DNA of 41,854 bases from Psilocybe azurescens (taxonomy: Eukaryota; Basidiomycota; Agaricomycetes; Agaricales; Agrocybaceae), in NCBI GenBank assembly GCA_023853785.1, contig JAJIRX010000700.1, forward strand, positions 1-41,854. The letters run 5' to 3'. Below the pieces are notes generated by a model that saw nothing but the letters and a program-made list of their open reading frames with translations, made no database searches and was not told the origin of the DNA. Below, piece after piece: positions 1-12,640 of this stretch. The position numbers and the translations under genes are program-made. Position 1 is the first letter of the stretch. Every line of letters begins with the position of its first letter.

Positions 1-1644
1 AGTCCAAGATTACTACACGCGAATTCGCGGCCACGAGAAATACTACGAGACAGTAGAAGAACGGACCTGGCCATTTATCAAGATCATCAACGTCAGTCAT
101 ACTCTACCCCCATCCGATGTCTTGCTAATTAAACCTCCGTATATAGGTCGGAGAAAAGATCATCTTAAACGTAAGCACCTCTGAACTCTCATTTCACATG
201 CCTTGCCGATACAATTTCTAGGATATTCAAGGATATCTACAAGTAGGCACCTCATAGCATCTTTTTGCCGCTGTATTTACTAACCTCACGTCCGAATAGT
301 CGCGAATAGTTTTCTTCTCATGAATATTCACAACAAATTCCGAACCATTTACTTCGCAAGAGTCAGTTCTAGTAGCTAATCTCAAGCTATCGCGACATTC
401 GAACTGACTGTCTTCGATAACAGTCTGGCCAATCACTAATCGAACATTCATATAAAGCCGACTCGGACCTTTCGCCTGCCGGATGGGAATACGCCGAAAG
501 ACTGAAAGATTTCGTGCTCGAACGGCGCGCAAAGAGCCTCGAACAAAGAGGGATTAACCCCAAGACAGGAAACTAGTGGTCAGTCGCCGTTTTTTAAAAA
601 AACCAGCCGTGTAATCATACCTGACCGGCCGTCCTGTCTATCTAATCCCCATCTATCTAGATATGGACATCAACGCGCAGACGCGCACACCACACCGCAT
701 GGCCCTTCGTCGCCTCCCTCCTCTCAGTCATCTCAGTCCTCCCAGTCCTCCATCCCTCCCCACATCCCCGTGGACAGCATCGAGGCCCTTGCAGAATCGC
801 CAGAAATGCTCTCCACTTCTCCTGAGTCCATACTGCCCCCCGAGTCCCTCGCTCGCGGACCGCCCACGCTTGGACCGACCTCAACAACGAAGAACTCGCC
901 TCCGATGCCCTCTCAAATCAAGATCGTCGAGAAGCCCCAGATGCTCGAGATCAATCCTGGTATATGGGATGGCCTGAGCCCGGAGCAAGCGAAGAAATAT
1001 TACCCAGAGGATTGGGACCGGTTCACAAAAGACCCCCTATTCCTACAGAGCACCAAGAGCAGAGAGCTATCACGATCTAAGCGGTGCGTAGCTGGCGCCT
1101 CTCTCATTTCATTAACCAGCTTATCAGCTCTAATCTACAACTCATCTCTCCAGTCCGAATAGAGCCTATACTAATCGAACTCGAGCGGGAACAAGAAGAT
1201 CTCCTGATCATCGGGCACGCATCCGTCATCCGCTGTCTGCTCGCCTACCTCATCGGCTTGCCCGCCTCGGAAATCCCGGCCATCGAGATTGCGCGAGGCG
1301 ACCTCCTCGAAGTCGTGCCTGCCTCGTACGGTGTGCACAGTCACGCGTTCCACTTCTGGGACGGCCCAGGGAGGCGCGGCGACGGCGATCTCCTGGACGT
1401 CAAAGACGCGAACAACTTCTATGAGAACTACGCGGAGAGCACGAAGGGAAAGCGGAAGGTCGCGGTGGAGGAAGGCGCGTCGCACGAAGCCGCAGGCGCA
1501 GGCGCCGACATCGACATTGATATCGAGAAGACGCCGATGATCGAGAAGAAGGAGTTCGCTGACGTTGAGAAGACACCGATGATGGATAGGAAGGAATTCG
1601 TGCCGGCTCCTATGATTAATGTTGTTGCCGATCTAGAGTCTTGA
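1..1644 (+). CDS. PFK26: 6-phosphofructo-2-kinase, PFK26 type (3' part, frame-broken)
   Basis: This gene would make fructose 2,6-bisphosphate, the cytosolic activator of glycolysis. The 5' end lies outside the window. The spliced reading starts with VQDYYTRIRGHEKYYETVEE, runs through WPFIKIIN, VGEKIILN and DIQGYLQ (end of the kinase domain), and enters the phosphatase-like domain at RTIYFAR. Introns are at 92-146, 171-221, 243-299, 362-423, 579-660 and 1084-1153. The histidine of the phosphatase RHG motif is serine here (ARSGQSLIEHS), as in yeast Pfk26, so I infer a kinase without bisphosphatase activity. The second-site motif IIGHASVIRCLLAYLIG is kept. A Pro/Ser-rich linker separates the phosphatase halves. 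The frame breaks near 310-319 and 562-569 (one base missing each) and at 1033-1037 (one C too many), and probably once more in the linker between 661 and 770. Conservation on both sides points to base-calling error. The identity is firm; the exact linker protein is not. Confidence 0.88.
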
Positions 1645-2507
1645 TCTTTTTACGTCTTTTGCTGGGTTGGATCTGAATTCTACATAACATAGCCTATGTG
1701 TCCCCAGTACAGCTAAGTAAGTGTATAGCAGAAAGTAAATGTACTCACGTATGACATAAACCACAATTTGTACCTTCCGTTCTATCCAGGAGGCCCACAC
1801 ATCTGCCATATCCGTACGCAGAACCGAAAACTGCGCGGCTCCGCATTCCATTTTCTATCGCCAGCATCGCGGTTCTGATATATCTTCCAACTGCGTCTAT
1901 TCCGCGAAAAGACCAGCTCTCAATATGTAAGTATGGTTTTAATCTTGGCTTTCCCATCGTGACATGCCCGAGCTCATGCTGGACCCCCAACCACGGGTCA
2001 ATTCAACAGACAATGCAAGAGCTACAGTATACCCATCTACATATAGGACCCGGTACCGTTTGATCCGACAACTTGGAATGAGGAAGGACCAAGCACACAT
2101 CCCAACAGTCTCGAGTAGCCTCAAATACGAGTGTCAAAACATACATACATTGGTCAAGGAGTTCAGCATTAGCTAACCCGCCGCCCTCGGCTCCGGTTGC
2201 ATTTGAATGAAGGACCAAGCGCTTGCGCTGGAATTACGGGAGACGTTGAGCCCCGATGGTCATGTCGTTTGAATCTCCAAGCAACTTAGGCTTCGTCGGA
2301 CCCAAACAAAGGATGGTGAAGAATACAGATTACTCGCTTTCAATTTGCTTTGATCCCCGTTTCTTTATTCTTCCGTCAAAAATCAAAATAGGCCGAGATT
2401 CGTGGAGTATATGCAATGCGAAATCAAATCAATACTATATTCATGAAAACATCTAAAAATACACAATTGGAGTTGGAACATAAGAGGAAAAGGAAAATAA
2501 ACAGCCT
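1645..2507. other. Convergent intergenic region, no gene seen
   Basis: This stretch lies between the ends of the converging PFK26 and permease genes. The open frames in it are short (under 85 codons) and show no conserved motif or splice pattern. It presumably holds the two 3' untranslated regions. Confidence 0.5.
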
Positions 2508-4926
2508 TCACACAGCATCATAAACATCTTGCGAAATTTTATTGCTCTTTCCACTCTTCGAGCCGATATCGCTGGTACTTGAGGTGTCTTTAGAACCGTT
2601 ACGTTCATGTTCATGTTCGTTTCTATAAACAAAGTCGGAAACGTCCACTTCTTCGAATTTAGTGTACATCTCTTGCACTGGGAATATTTTGTTGAGGAGA
2701 AAGTAAACGAGAGCGGAGACGCCAAAGCCTGTGAAGAAGGACATTTGGTAGATCCGTGTAGCGGCCAAGGGTACACTAGTGCCAGCTGAAGAGAAACAAA
2801 TTAGAAATGTAACAAGAAAGTTAGAAATAAGAAAGCGGCTCGTACTGGCACCGGCAAAACCGACGACATTAATGAGAATACCAGCGATATATGCGGCATA
2901 TGCACTAGAAGCCGATAAGCACAGGAAAAGCAAACCAAATCGAAGAGTATTTACCGGAAATTGATTCCATACGTATACTTATACCATCCGCCCTTATGCG
3001 CGTCGTACAGATCAGCGACGTTGTAGTGACCACGGCGTATAACATAGTATTCCGTAATCTTCATAGGATGGCAAAGTCGGCTTCGAATTTACAGAAAATA
3101 TATAAAGAACTACGTACCATAACACCAGCAATAGAGCTCAGGAAAACAGAGTACGCAGAGAGGTACGAGGTGAAACTGCTGCTGCTCTTGAGGAGATTCC
3201 AAGGAAGCATGCAAAGGCCAACAATCGCAGCGACATATCCACCGCGACGAATATTCTGTCTCCACACGTCAATAATCACTAACGCAAAAAGATGAAGCAA
3301 GAAACTCACGATGAAGCGGGGAAGAGGGCCGTGAGATCACATCCGGCGCTGATCGAGTTGGCAGAGATGTTGGTCCCTAGCTGGGCAATAATGAAGGCAA
3401 AGGCAATAAACCAAACCTAAACGAAAAGAAAGCCGTAAAGTTAACATCCACCATTTCTAGGTATGTAAACTGAAATAAGCAAACATACACCAAATCGTGT
3501 GGCATTCGAAGGACCATCATCCAAGAATCGTCCCAGAAGATCAATAGGCGACCAGATGGCTTCACCATAAATGGTTTCCGACGAAGAGCTGACAATGATG
3601 CCGATGAAGCTGACCAGCGAGAACGAGATAGGCACTGAGAAGAACTGAGGCCAGAGCGCTGCAGATGGGGTGTTTGCACGCGATGCAAAATCAGGGGCAT
3701 TGCTATCGACGACAACGTCAGTAAAGCCCGATACAGGAACTTGGAGCAAAAGGGCATATTCACGTGACAAGTGTGGCCATGTTGCTGATGCACGACATGA
3801 GACTGACGACCATTGCCCATCCCAGCTCTGATCCATGAACCTCAGATGGACGGGAAATAATAGGACCAACGCCCTTCGCCTTCACAATACACCAAATGAA
3901 GAAGGTGATGCCCGCAATAGGTGTGACGATAGACTTGAGAGTGAATAGGTGGCGGCTGTAATGAACGTTTTATAAATAAGCGAAACCATTTGTCAAATTA
4001 AGCGAGAAATAAGGCTGCTACGCCAGGCCGGCAGGCATGGGTGCTCACATTTGATGGATGGGGAACCAAATGGCAGGCAATGAAATCAGCCAGAACAGGA
4101 AAAAGCACATGAAGTCGCGCGTGGTCGTCCCAGAAGATTCAGGCAGGTGGTTCGCTAGATATGACAGAAGAGAGAAACGAGGTTTCATGGACATTTCGTG
4201 AGAACTGTGCATTATGCCCCGAGGGTTGGTGGGGGTACAAACTCACGGATAGTGTTCACACTAGGCCACATTGCCCGGAGCATGACCTTGACACAGTCGC
4301 CACCAATGGCCGCTTGTACACCATACCAGATGCTACGCAGGAATTAGGCAACCGTCATAAATAAAGATTCGCAAAACGAGGTGTTTACCACGCCATTACA
4401 CCGCGATTGAAGGTACACCACAAGCTCCCATAAAGTCCAAAGCTCGTGCGGGCGACTACAGGAAATGTGACGTGGAAGATCGCACCAGGCCGAGCGTTCA
4501 GAGCAATGAACGGTGCAACGAAGCCATATCCAAGCCATACACATATCCAAGCTTGCCACCAGGATAGTTTCAGCTGAACCATTGACGAAACAATCATCCA
4601 CCTGGACAACTAATTCAGACCGGGTTGCAGCCTGATATTAAGCTTATTAAGACTCACGTATTGACATTGAAGGAGTCAGCGATCCAGCTGCAATCCACAT
4701 TCAGCAGAGTAAATCATCGCGATATGCTGGATATGACGTACAAAGAAACGAAATTTCTTGCTTTCCATTTCCTCTGCGCTGGCGGCACTGGAGCCAGGTC
4801 ATCATTCTTAATAAGCGGTTAGAAGGACCAACAAACTGAAAATTTAGTAGAGCTCACAGTCAAGAATAGCTGGGAGTAGGTCAAGCCTGGAGCATGAGGC
4901 ACCTCAAGCTTCTCGAGAATTCCCAT
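2508..4926 (-). CDS. NCS1 family permease (Fur-type uracil/uridine/allantoin transporter)
   Basis: This is a plasma-membrane proton symporter of the nucleobase-cation-symport-1 family. I read 13 exons. In order they give [44 protein letters not shown], the [18 protein letters not shown] block, [19 protein letters not shown], the [19 protein letters not shown] block, [73 protein letters not shown] and [18 protein letters not shown], followed by a charged cytoplasmic tail. The blocks match the Fur branch better than the Fcy branch, but the substrate cannot be fixed from sequence alone. The start at 4926 gives the usual short N-terminus before the APG-x-T motif; an upstream in-frame ATG at 5016 is less likely. 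One G is missing from the run at 3318-3321 (the LFPRFI junction), which breaks the frame. Confidence 0.9.
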
Positions 4927-6897
4927 TCGAGCTTCTAGTAATGTTTTTAAGCAGACTGCACTGGACAGAACCGTCAATGCAAGGAAAGTATGGCCCCAGA
5001 TAAGGAGCAAAGGCACGAGTCCGATGCAGAGAAGACTAATAATCTGGGGAAGCCAATCTCTAAGAAAAGAAGCTCCAAACTATCGCTCCTCTTATGCCCT
5101 CCACTTATCTCCTTCAAAGGGTATCTCCCGCGCCGAAGGCATTGAATGTCGCCCGAAAAGATGGCAAGAAAACCAATGTCAGATAGTCGATAGATAAGCA
5201 CGCGACCTTTTGTTGGCGGCGCGTAAACTGATAGTAATGGGATTTCGATGGAGAAGATGACGGAGCTCCTCAGTATACGTTCTCAAGAGCACTGTTGAGA
5301 TGTTAGAAGAATTTGTGAATTGATGATTCGTGAAATTGAAAATGACGATGATAGGAATAATATACACCCATCTTATCGAGCCCTCGCATCAGAATTCTTT
5401 TCGTCAGGTGATATCGATCCTGTTCTCCATTGTCGCCTGGGACGTCAGAGCGATAAGATAAGAAACATATTTAGACACATTGCCGCCAACATATTCTACC
5501 CCATGACCTGCGCTAGCTGTTAACTTCTGGGTTATTCCCCAAAAGGCAGAAAATGCTCACCGCGCGAAAAGCCACCATCGCGAGGCAAGAGAATTCTACA
5601 GAATCAACAATTCCTGCACAAATTAGCACCTAAGAAGTGCTGTCCATGAAAAGCTTAGTTCAGGTCATCAAGAGATTATAGAGAGCATCCTGAGAGAGAG
5701 CTAAAACGTCAAATTTGACCCATGTGTGACATTGAAAGGTAAGTAGTGCCTGGTTGCTCAAACGCCTAGGTTCTGGATCGCGACTCTTTCGTCCAAAGAA
5801 AAGGCGGTATGTCACCATAACCCATCCTTATTGGTAAAGTAAAGGTTTGAAAACATAGCTTTGATGCGTAAGACGCATTAGTTCATAGTACAAGTCCACT
5901 TGGAGAACAGAAGGAAACAAGTTACTCACTGGGAAGTGGTTTGGCTTGACTTTCGAGGCAAGTCGGGATCTTCCGAATCAACATTCGCGGCCACGTGACG
6001 TATTTCGAATTGGATCCTCCTCGTGTTTCGGTTTTACCATCGACCGAACAACGTTTACGAGCTCCATGGACGAGGTTTGTCGTGTTGTACGTGATGTAGA
6101 ATGTGAGTTTATATTCACGTCGAAGGAGGCTTCATACATGTACATGCATCAATTATATATAGGTGTATCAAGAAAAAATGAGACGGAGAAAGAGTGAGTG
6201 AGATAGGATAGAGATCATAGCGTTATGTACACGGATAGCGATGAAGACAGGTTGAGTTATGGAGAGACACTGAAGGAGAAAAAGGAAGACAAGAAATGAG
6301 AATGGGAAATAAAATAAAATAGTAAGAACCAAGATGAAAATGTCCAAACGGGCATTATTGAGTTGCGATGAAAGTTTTATATGTACGGTTTGTATTTATG
6401 AATGATGAAGATTGAACGAGCCATATTGTTGTTAAGATGAAGATGAAAGAAAATTGAAAGTGAATGATTGCATAGCTTGAAATGGAATGAGCAGACTGAA
6501 TATCCGATGCATGCTGATGAATAGATGAAGTGACAGATAGAAAGTGATAGACTCGAGGGAAATTGGAAAAGAGATGGAATGAAGTGATGAATTGAATCGA
6601 TGGAAGAGAAATGAGGTGAGTAGATGCTTCGTGCAGGGAAAGAGAGCCTGAACACGGAGAGTGGTCGAAAATATGACGGAGGAATCCATGCTTGATATCT
6701 AACTGCTAATGCAAATCGGGGAGGACGCGCGGATTAAATTGGGAAACAACGTGTTGTGCGTTCGTCTTTAGATAGCCTTCTAGTTTGGCTGATAGCCGGA
6801 GGTATATCGTATGTCGGGTTTGTTTATTGACAGTTTATGCAAGTGTGCTGCGCGCGAGGCATGTGTCGCTGAGAAGGTGAGGCAATCGGATGCTTCT
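4927..6897. other. Intergenic region with purine-rich stretch
   Basis: This region holds the promoter side of the permease and the 3' flank of the KEN-box gene. I see no conserved protein in any frame. From about 6170 to 6650 the plus strand is strongly purine-rich (GA-rich), so the sense strand of the KEN-box gene is pyrimidine-rich there. Confidence 0.5.
6170..6650 (-). other. Pyrimidine-rich 3' flank of the KEN-box gene
   Basis: The plus strand reads as long GA-rich runs with AT-rich patches, so the transcript of the minus-strand gene would be CU-rich downstream of its stop codon. Similar sense-strand pyrimidine bias follows the kinase gene and GFA1 in this window. Its function is unknown. 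Confidence 0.4.
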
Positions 6898-7852
6898 TTA
6901 CGATTGTTCAGAAGGAGAGATAGTCCCAGAACGCGAGGCCTTGGACGTAAGGGTGGTTGAGGCAGAAGGAGAGCAGAACGTGAACGCTGCATATATTTGT
7001 TTCCGTTCCGGAGTAGAGAATGTGCGAGGTGCAGAAGGCTCTTCAGAGAAGGCCCGAGCACGAGAAGGGCCAGCAGGGCAGAACAGTGCCTGAGACGGCT
7101 GGAAGTAGTCACGAATCTCAGGTTCAACGGAGGAGGCCTATGGAATGAAAATGATCAGGCTGAAGAAGTTTGTAAAATAAGGAGTGACGTACCTTGGCTG
7201 TGCCAAATTTGACCTTGTCAAATTTGGTCTTCTCGTCGGAGTCACCAGAAACGGCATTCGTAAAACTATCAAAAATGGTGGATTCTTCATACGCCTGTGA
7301 AACGTCAGCCAAAGGCTTGACTGTTAATTCGTAGCAGCGCGAATCAATGTCGGCTTGCGTAGTGCGATCCTTTTCACCTTCCTCTTCCTCCATCAACCTG
7401 GGCATCGGAGAAACTTTGCTCGAACCGGTCCGCTTGGTGGCACTCTTCTTGGAGGAGCCAGATCCCTTGGCCTCCTTCTTAGCTTTAGTTTTGGACGCAG
7501 ATGAGGCGGTAGGTTTAGTGGCACTGAATGTCGAGGCTTTGCGTTTCTTCTGTTCAGGTTCCGAAGGGGTGTCCTGTTCCTTCTTCGACTTGATTACGGG
7601 TAAGGGTTTCGCGGAAAGGACGACGGTTTTACGTTTCTTCGCAGCGGTAGACGGTCCAGCACGTTCCCCAGTGAGAGGGTTATAGTTCTCCTTGTCTAGA
7701 GTAGCCAACTCGCCCGCAGCGGTGGCACTGTTCGATGATAAAACGTTGCGCGTTGTTGAGCGCGTGGCCATGGCTCTTGGACGGGAGACTTTAGATTGAG
7801 AAGCCTCGCTCGGAGCGGCATCTTGAAAAATGGTGAAGCTGCGAAGAGACAT
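6898..7852 (-). CDS. Unknown Lys/Ser-rich protein with KEN box and possible D-box
   Basis: I do not recognise the family. Two exons (7193-7852 and 6898-7137) flank a canonical intron at 7138-7192 and give 299 residues. The N-terminal 66 residues contain RNVLSSN (35-41, a D-box-like RxxL pattern) and DKENYNP with the KEN tripeptide at 54-56. Basic, probably nuclear-targeting patches follow (KKRK repeated). A serine/lysine-rich low-complexity segment with an acidic EEEEGEKD patch leads to a more ordered block, SRCYELTVKPLADVSQAYEE. The C-terminal exon contains EIRDYFQPSQ and FSTPERKQIYAAF, the latter with a CDK-type TPxRK site. KEN and D-boxes are recognition motifs of the anaphase-promoting complex, so a nuclear protein degraded by the cell cycle is a reasonable inference. 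The promoter carries an MCB-like ACGCGT about 260 bp upstream. I see no evidence for calling it securin. Confidence 0.72.
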
Positions 7853-9858
7853 GCCTGTGGTAGGGTGACAAATGAGATCGACACGAGGCGGATGTGTGTT
7901 GCAGATGAAGGAAGGAAAAAGTTACGGAAATCGATGTGCTGATCGTAAACGCTGTCAATCTATGAAGAAGGGTAGAGTTTGCAGGCTAAATTGCCCTTGG
8001 GGAAGCCCTATGAAGCTGGAAAAGTAAAAGAACAAGGTCAAGTTGAACGTTTTGCGCAAACTTAAGTTAAAACAGGAAGATGTCACGTGTAGAATACAAC
8101 AAGAATAGACGCGTCGGAAACCACGTGAAATAAACCATCCGCACGGGATGCGTGCCTCATACCCCGACCCGTATTAGATAGACATATTCATAACCTCGTT
8201 GCAGTCAGGGACTCTTAGGGTGTATTTGGCATTTCATTCCGCTATATCTGTGCGCGTTCAGCGATTTAAGCTCTCCATGCCAAACCTCGTGTCTAGTATT
8301 ATTAGTGGTATGCAAGCACACCCGCCTTGTACTACCAAACCGCTATAAATCGAATACAATCTTTAAAATTTCGGGAAAAGCTTCGGAGAAACTTTTTTTA
8401 CACATTTTACAACATCGAGGTCAAGATATTCTTACAGTCTTTCGACTGGCTGTTACTGTAATACTGAGCATAGTACTATTGACACCGGCTATTAGTGCCG
8501 GTGATCCCTGAGTGACACTGGATGATTGCCGGGGTGCCAGTCTTTTTTTTGCTTTGAACTCTCACCTTCGTTTCTGTCTTATCATGTTTCTCCTTTACTT
8601 CGACTTACACGTTGCATGAAATGGACCCCAGTATTCTTCGGGTCTTTGTGTTGTTGCTTTGATGGTATGCATACAACTCAAACAGATGTCACACTGCCAC
8701 TTTCTTCTCAGTGCCGTCCGAAGCATGCAGAGCCGTCCATAACGTGCGTATTCAAGGCGTTAATGATCATTTCATCCTCTATGTATACAATATTGATATT
8801 GAAGGCCTATCTATACATCTGTTGTCTGCGGTGAGCGGACTTGTTTTCATTGGTTATGTATTCCGAAATGACACGGGTCTCTCATTTCTCGTCAAAAGCA
8901 GCGTCTATCTCTTCTTAAATCCGTGCCTTTCCGAGGGTCGTGTACCAGATGCTACTCGAAGAACTTCACATCGGTCATGGAAAGCATTGCGCTACTTTTC
9001 GATCACTTATCGCCCGTGATAAGCCATTGCTTTGAACGTTCGCCCTTTGTTATTTGGTGCAATGTCTGACTTGGCCTTGTGGCCGAACTGACTTTTATGT
9101 CATTAACAGTCTATTGGCTGCTAGTCAGCCGTTACTGTACTCAGAAATAGAAGGCAAAAAGCAACACTGGTTCATTCTGTCAGATTTGCAATCCTGAGCC
9201 CTTATGGATCAACCCATACCTTTGACGCAACGCCTCGCGTCGACTGGGCCAGTTCGAATCCCTGGGACCATCTTGTTAATCTGAGTTAGGATACAAATAT
9301 GGTTGTGCAGCTTATGCGATCATATTCTCGATCCTGGTCGGGGGGGCTTCGTAAGGCTTCGTAAGAGATCGATGGAATGAAGAGTCTTGATTCACTTGCA
9401 TTCAGTCTGCGACCGACTCCAAGACGTGCTACGACCCGCCTCGTGGTTATTATTGCTAACCATTCCATCCCAAAGCGGTAGCCGCCCGAGCCCCCGCTCC
9501 CGCTTTGTGAAAGTAGCTAAATACTTTATGAAGTTATGGTGCATAAATCCCTTTCGGCATTTCTGGCTTCAGACGAAACACTCGTCGGCAAACGTCCTTT
9601 CCAAACGGATCATCGTGTGGAAGTCGCTTTGAGTAAGTGACTTGATACAAATTTTTCCACCTCATGTTCTACACGCACAACAGGGGTGTCAATCACGTTG
9701 GTCCCCTACCCGTGCAATTCCCCGGTCCATTTATACAGGCTCCCTTGCATCTTCTATTTTCCACTTGGAAGTCCTCGTTCGCACTGGTGCTAACACAACT
9801 CCTCTTCCCCTTCTCTCCTCCTCAGTTTCTTTCTTGATACTAGGCCCTCTTCAACCCA
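7853..9858. other. Divergent intergenic region between KEN-box and kinase genes
   Basis: Apart from the palindromic promoter module, I see no gene here. Open frames are short and without conserved motifs. A TTTATACA element near 9730, about 130 bp before the kinase start, could be a weak TATA box. The last 70 bp before the kinase ATG are CT-rich, as is common in front of fungal start codons. Confidence 0.45.
8084..8127 (-). promoter_or_regulatory. CACGTG - ACGCGT - CACGTG module upstream of the KEN-box gene
   Basis: CACGTG occurs at 8084-8089 and 8122-8127, with ACGCGT at 8109-8114 between them. All three are self-complementary. ACGCGT is the MluI cell-cycle box bound by MBF (Swi6/Mbp1-type factors) in fungi. 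CACGTG is an E-box for basic helix-loop-helix factors. The module is about 230-275 bp upstream of the start codon at 7852 and about 1.7 kb from the kinase start on the other side, so I assign it to the KEN-box gene. Confidence 0.5.
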
Positions 9859-12198
9859 ATGTCTTCGAAGACCTCTCCCGCAATCACTTCCCCGCTCCAC
9901 CCACCCGTCGGGACACTCATTGATGGAGGCTCTCTCGAACTTGTCGAAGTTCTGGGTGTCGGAGGCTACGGCGTTGTATATCGCGCGGTCGACACCCGGC
10001 AGCCTGCGGGCCAAAAATCATACGCCGTCAAATGCCTTGTCGCTTCAGGATACCAAACTCCCCGTCAAAGGCAGATCCACATCCGAGAAATTGCGCTGCA
10101 CCAACTCGCATCTGCCCATCCCGGCGTCGTTACTCTCCATCGTGTAGTGGAACAGGGTGCCCACACATACATCATTATGGATTATGCGCCAGACCATGAT
10201 CTGTTCACCCAGATTTTACATAGCTGTCGCTATCTCGGGGACGACGCTCTTATCAAGGAAGTCTTCCTCCAGCTGCTAGACGCAGTCGAATATTGCCACT
10301 CTCTCGGTATTTATCACCGAGATTTGAAGCCAGAGAACATACTCTGCTTTGACGATGGCCTCCGCATCGCCATTACCGACTTTGGCCTTGCTACCACTGA
10401 CAAGCTCAGTGATGAGTTCCGTACTGGTAGCGTTTATCATATGAGTCCGGGTATGCTTCTTGCCTTTGTTCTCATCTTTTAGCTTTTATTAATTGGGTTC
10501 TTTCATCGTTCAGAATGCCAAGGCGGAGAGTTCGCACCGACAGGCAACTACTCCCCATGTTCAACGACATCTGGTCTCTCGGGATCATCCTGCTCAATTT
10601 AGCAACAGGTCGTAACCCTTGGAAGTCTGCGACTCCTAGTGACCCTACCTTCCAAGCTTATTTGCACGATCCCATGGGCTTCCTGCCCACTGTCCTCCCC
10701 ATTTCCCCCGAAGTCAACGACATTCTCGTCAGGATGCTTGACGTGGACTGGCGCGAGCGCAGCACCCTGCGTGAGGTCCGCTACGCTATCGAGGAAATCA
10801 CAAACTTCTACTCGGACGGTGTCGTCTTCGAGGGAAGTATGGCCCGCTGCCCTTGGGAATCCGGTATGGATATCGACAGCGCGTCTTCCGGGACCAACCC
10901 CGAGGACATTGGCCCACAATCGCCTACTGCTGAAGTCTTCCCCAAGGAAGCCGATACACAATTAGGCTCACACTGGAGCAAGGACTCCACTTCCGATATT
11001 GTATTCGCCACTCAGTCGTTAGCCCAAGAATCTTCCTATGGCATCCCATGGACGAATTACTCGTCCTGCGGAGCGACATGGGCGTATGAGTCTCCAGTCT
11101 CCTCCGATTCTGAACCGGATCATTTCCGCATGGACGTCTTTGAACGTTCCTCGACACCATCCTCTGTGCAGACCGCAGAGACTTCCCTCCCTCCCACGCC
11201 CAACCACTTCGACACTTCATTCGGTTCGAAACCCATCAAGCCCGAGCTGCGCTCTACGTTGTTGATCAACACCAACATCTCGAAACCGCGTATTTATGAC
11301 GCCAGTGCTAGCATGACGTCTTACTCGACTGGCACCTCTATAATGCACACTGCCATCGAATATGATCCTTACTCCTCCATGTTCTTCATCAACAGCCCCA
11401 TCTCGCCTGGGGAAGCTGGTGGTGATGCCCGACTCAGCCATCACCGCCGTGGGCGAAGACAAGGATATGACATCTCCCTCCGTGTGGTCCGCCTCCTCAG
11501 CCACTCAGACATCTTCGCTTTCGAGCTACTCCGACTCCTCTGCTTCAAGCTCCCTCGCCGGTGAGGACCTGCGCTTTTTAAGATCAAGAACACCCTCTCC
11601 GGAACCTGACGTCCAATGGACATCGTTCCCAGCCCAGGTACAGTCTCTTCAAGCTCAACAATGTCAGCTCTCTCCATCCATGTCAACCCAAATAACCGAC
11701 GTTCTTCCTCATTCAAGGCCAAACCACACGTTCCTTTTTGCTTTCAAGCACCCACATCCCGCCGCCGCCGCCGCCGTTGCCGCCAACACCACCTCCGCCA
11801 GCGGTACCCGTACTTCCTCTGCTAACGACAACGGCGCCACCGGCCACAAGCCCAACACACTCAGCCGTCTCGCGATCAAACTCTTCCCTCGGGCGCCATC
11901 ACCGTCGACTCCATCAAGCACATCAGACTCGACGGTTTCACGTGGATGCGCTGCAACTGAAGCATCTTATTCACCCTTTGCGCGCCGTCAAACGCCTTCT
12001 CCGACACCTCACGCGGCTGCCTGGGGCCAATCATCGATGGCAGCGTCAAACAAGACAGGATATACTTTTCAGCAAGAACATAATGTCCGACACGCACCTG
12101 AAAAAGAAGTTCAACACGGCTCTGTACAGCACCACCTTCGTTCGACCCGCCACTGGTATCTTCCTGGCAGATTCAGAACCTCCGCTGAGGTGAACTGA
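9859..12198 (+). CDS. Ser/Thr protein kinase, Ran1/Sks1-like
   Basis: This is a protein kinase with a long disordered tail. The domain begins at about residue 20 with the glycine loop GVGGYGVVYRA, then YAVKC (ATP lysine), HRDLKPEN (catalytic loop), DFGLATTD, and GSVYHMSP at the activation-segment end. An intron at 10451-10513 splits the SPE codon, and ECQGGEFAP, FNDIWSLGIILLNLATGRNPW and WRERSTLREVRYAIEEI follow. The overall pattern resembles the fungal Ran1/Pat1, Sks1 and Vhs1 group, regulators of meiosis entry or nutrient response; the role here is inferred. The tail is Ser/Pro/Thr-rich with a poly-Ala run (GCC repeats near 11760) and ends in RHWYLPGRF. One C is missing at 10553-10556, before FNDIW. 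A second frame change occurs near 11428-11430, between SPGEAGGDA and SAITAVGEDKD. Confidence 0.88.
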
Positions 12199-12640
12199 TC
12201 TCGCTCCTATTTTCGATGTTTGACACATAGATGCTATTTATCTTTATCCATCATACGTTGATCATACGGAAAGAAAAGTTCAAGCAATTCGTATCTTCAT
12301 TTTTCATTTTGTTCTTCACTCTTTGTCATTATATTTTTTTTTTCTTCATCATTATCTGGCGACTTTGTACCGCGTGAAACCATCAATTTGCATACTACAC
12401 TCATCACATCATGGCCTTATACAATCATCAGCATTATTATGTTTATTACCTTCGCATTTCAGTTGAGCCAGGGGTCACATTCGAGCAATTCCCCTTCCAC
12501 AATCCTTTTTTTTTGTGTTGTACAACAACCACCAATCATTGTATAGTATTTATCTCGTACATCACTCACTCATACCTACGTGAATTGAAATCAAACAATG
12601 AATTTTTCTTACCAACAATACCATCATGCTATGAGACCTT
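12199..12640 (+). other. Pyrimidine-rich 3' flank of the kinase gene
   Basis: The sense strand after the kinase stop has long T- and CT-rich runs, including a T-tract near 12332. No conserved coding is seen. This is probably the 3' untranslated region. Confidence 0.4.

Noticed and set aside
6898..7852. Securin identity for the KEN-box protein
   Set aside because: A KEN box plus RxxL is shared by many APC/C substrates; no separase-binding segment or family similarity could be recognised.
9220..9290. tRNA or SINE-like B box (AGTTCGAATCC at about 9251)
   Set aside because: The 11-base word is close to a polymerase III B box, but the flanking arms do not pair into a T stem and no acceptor stem or A box is found.
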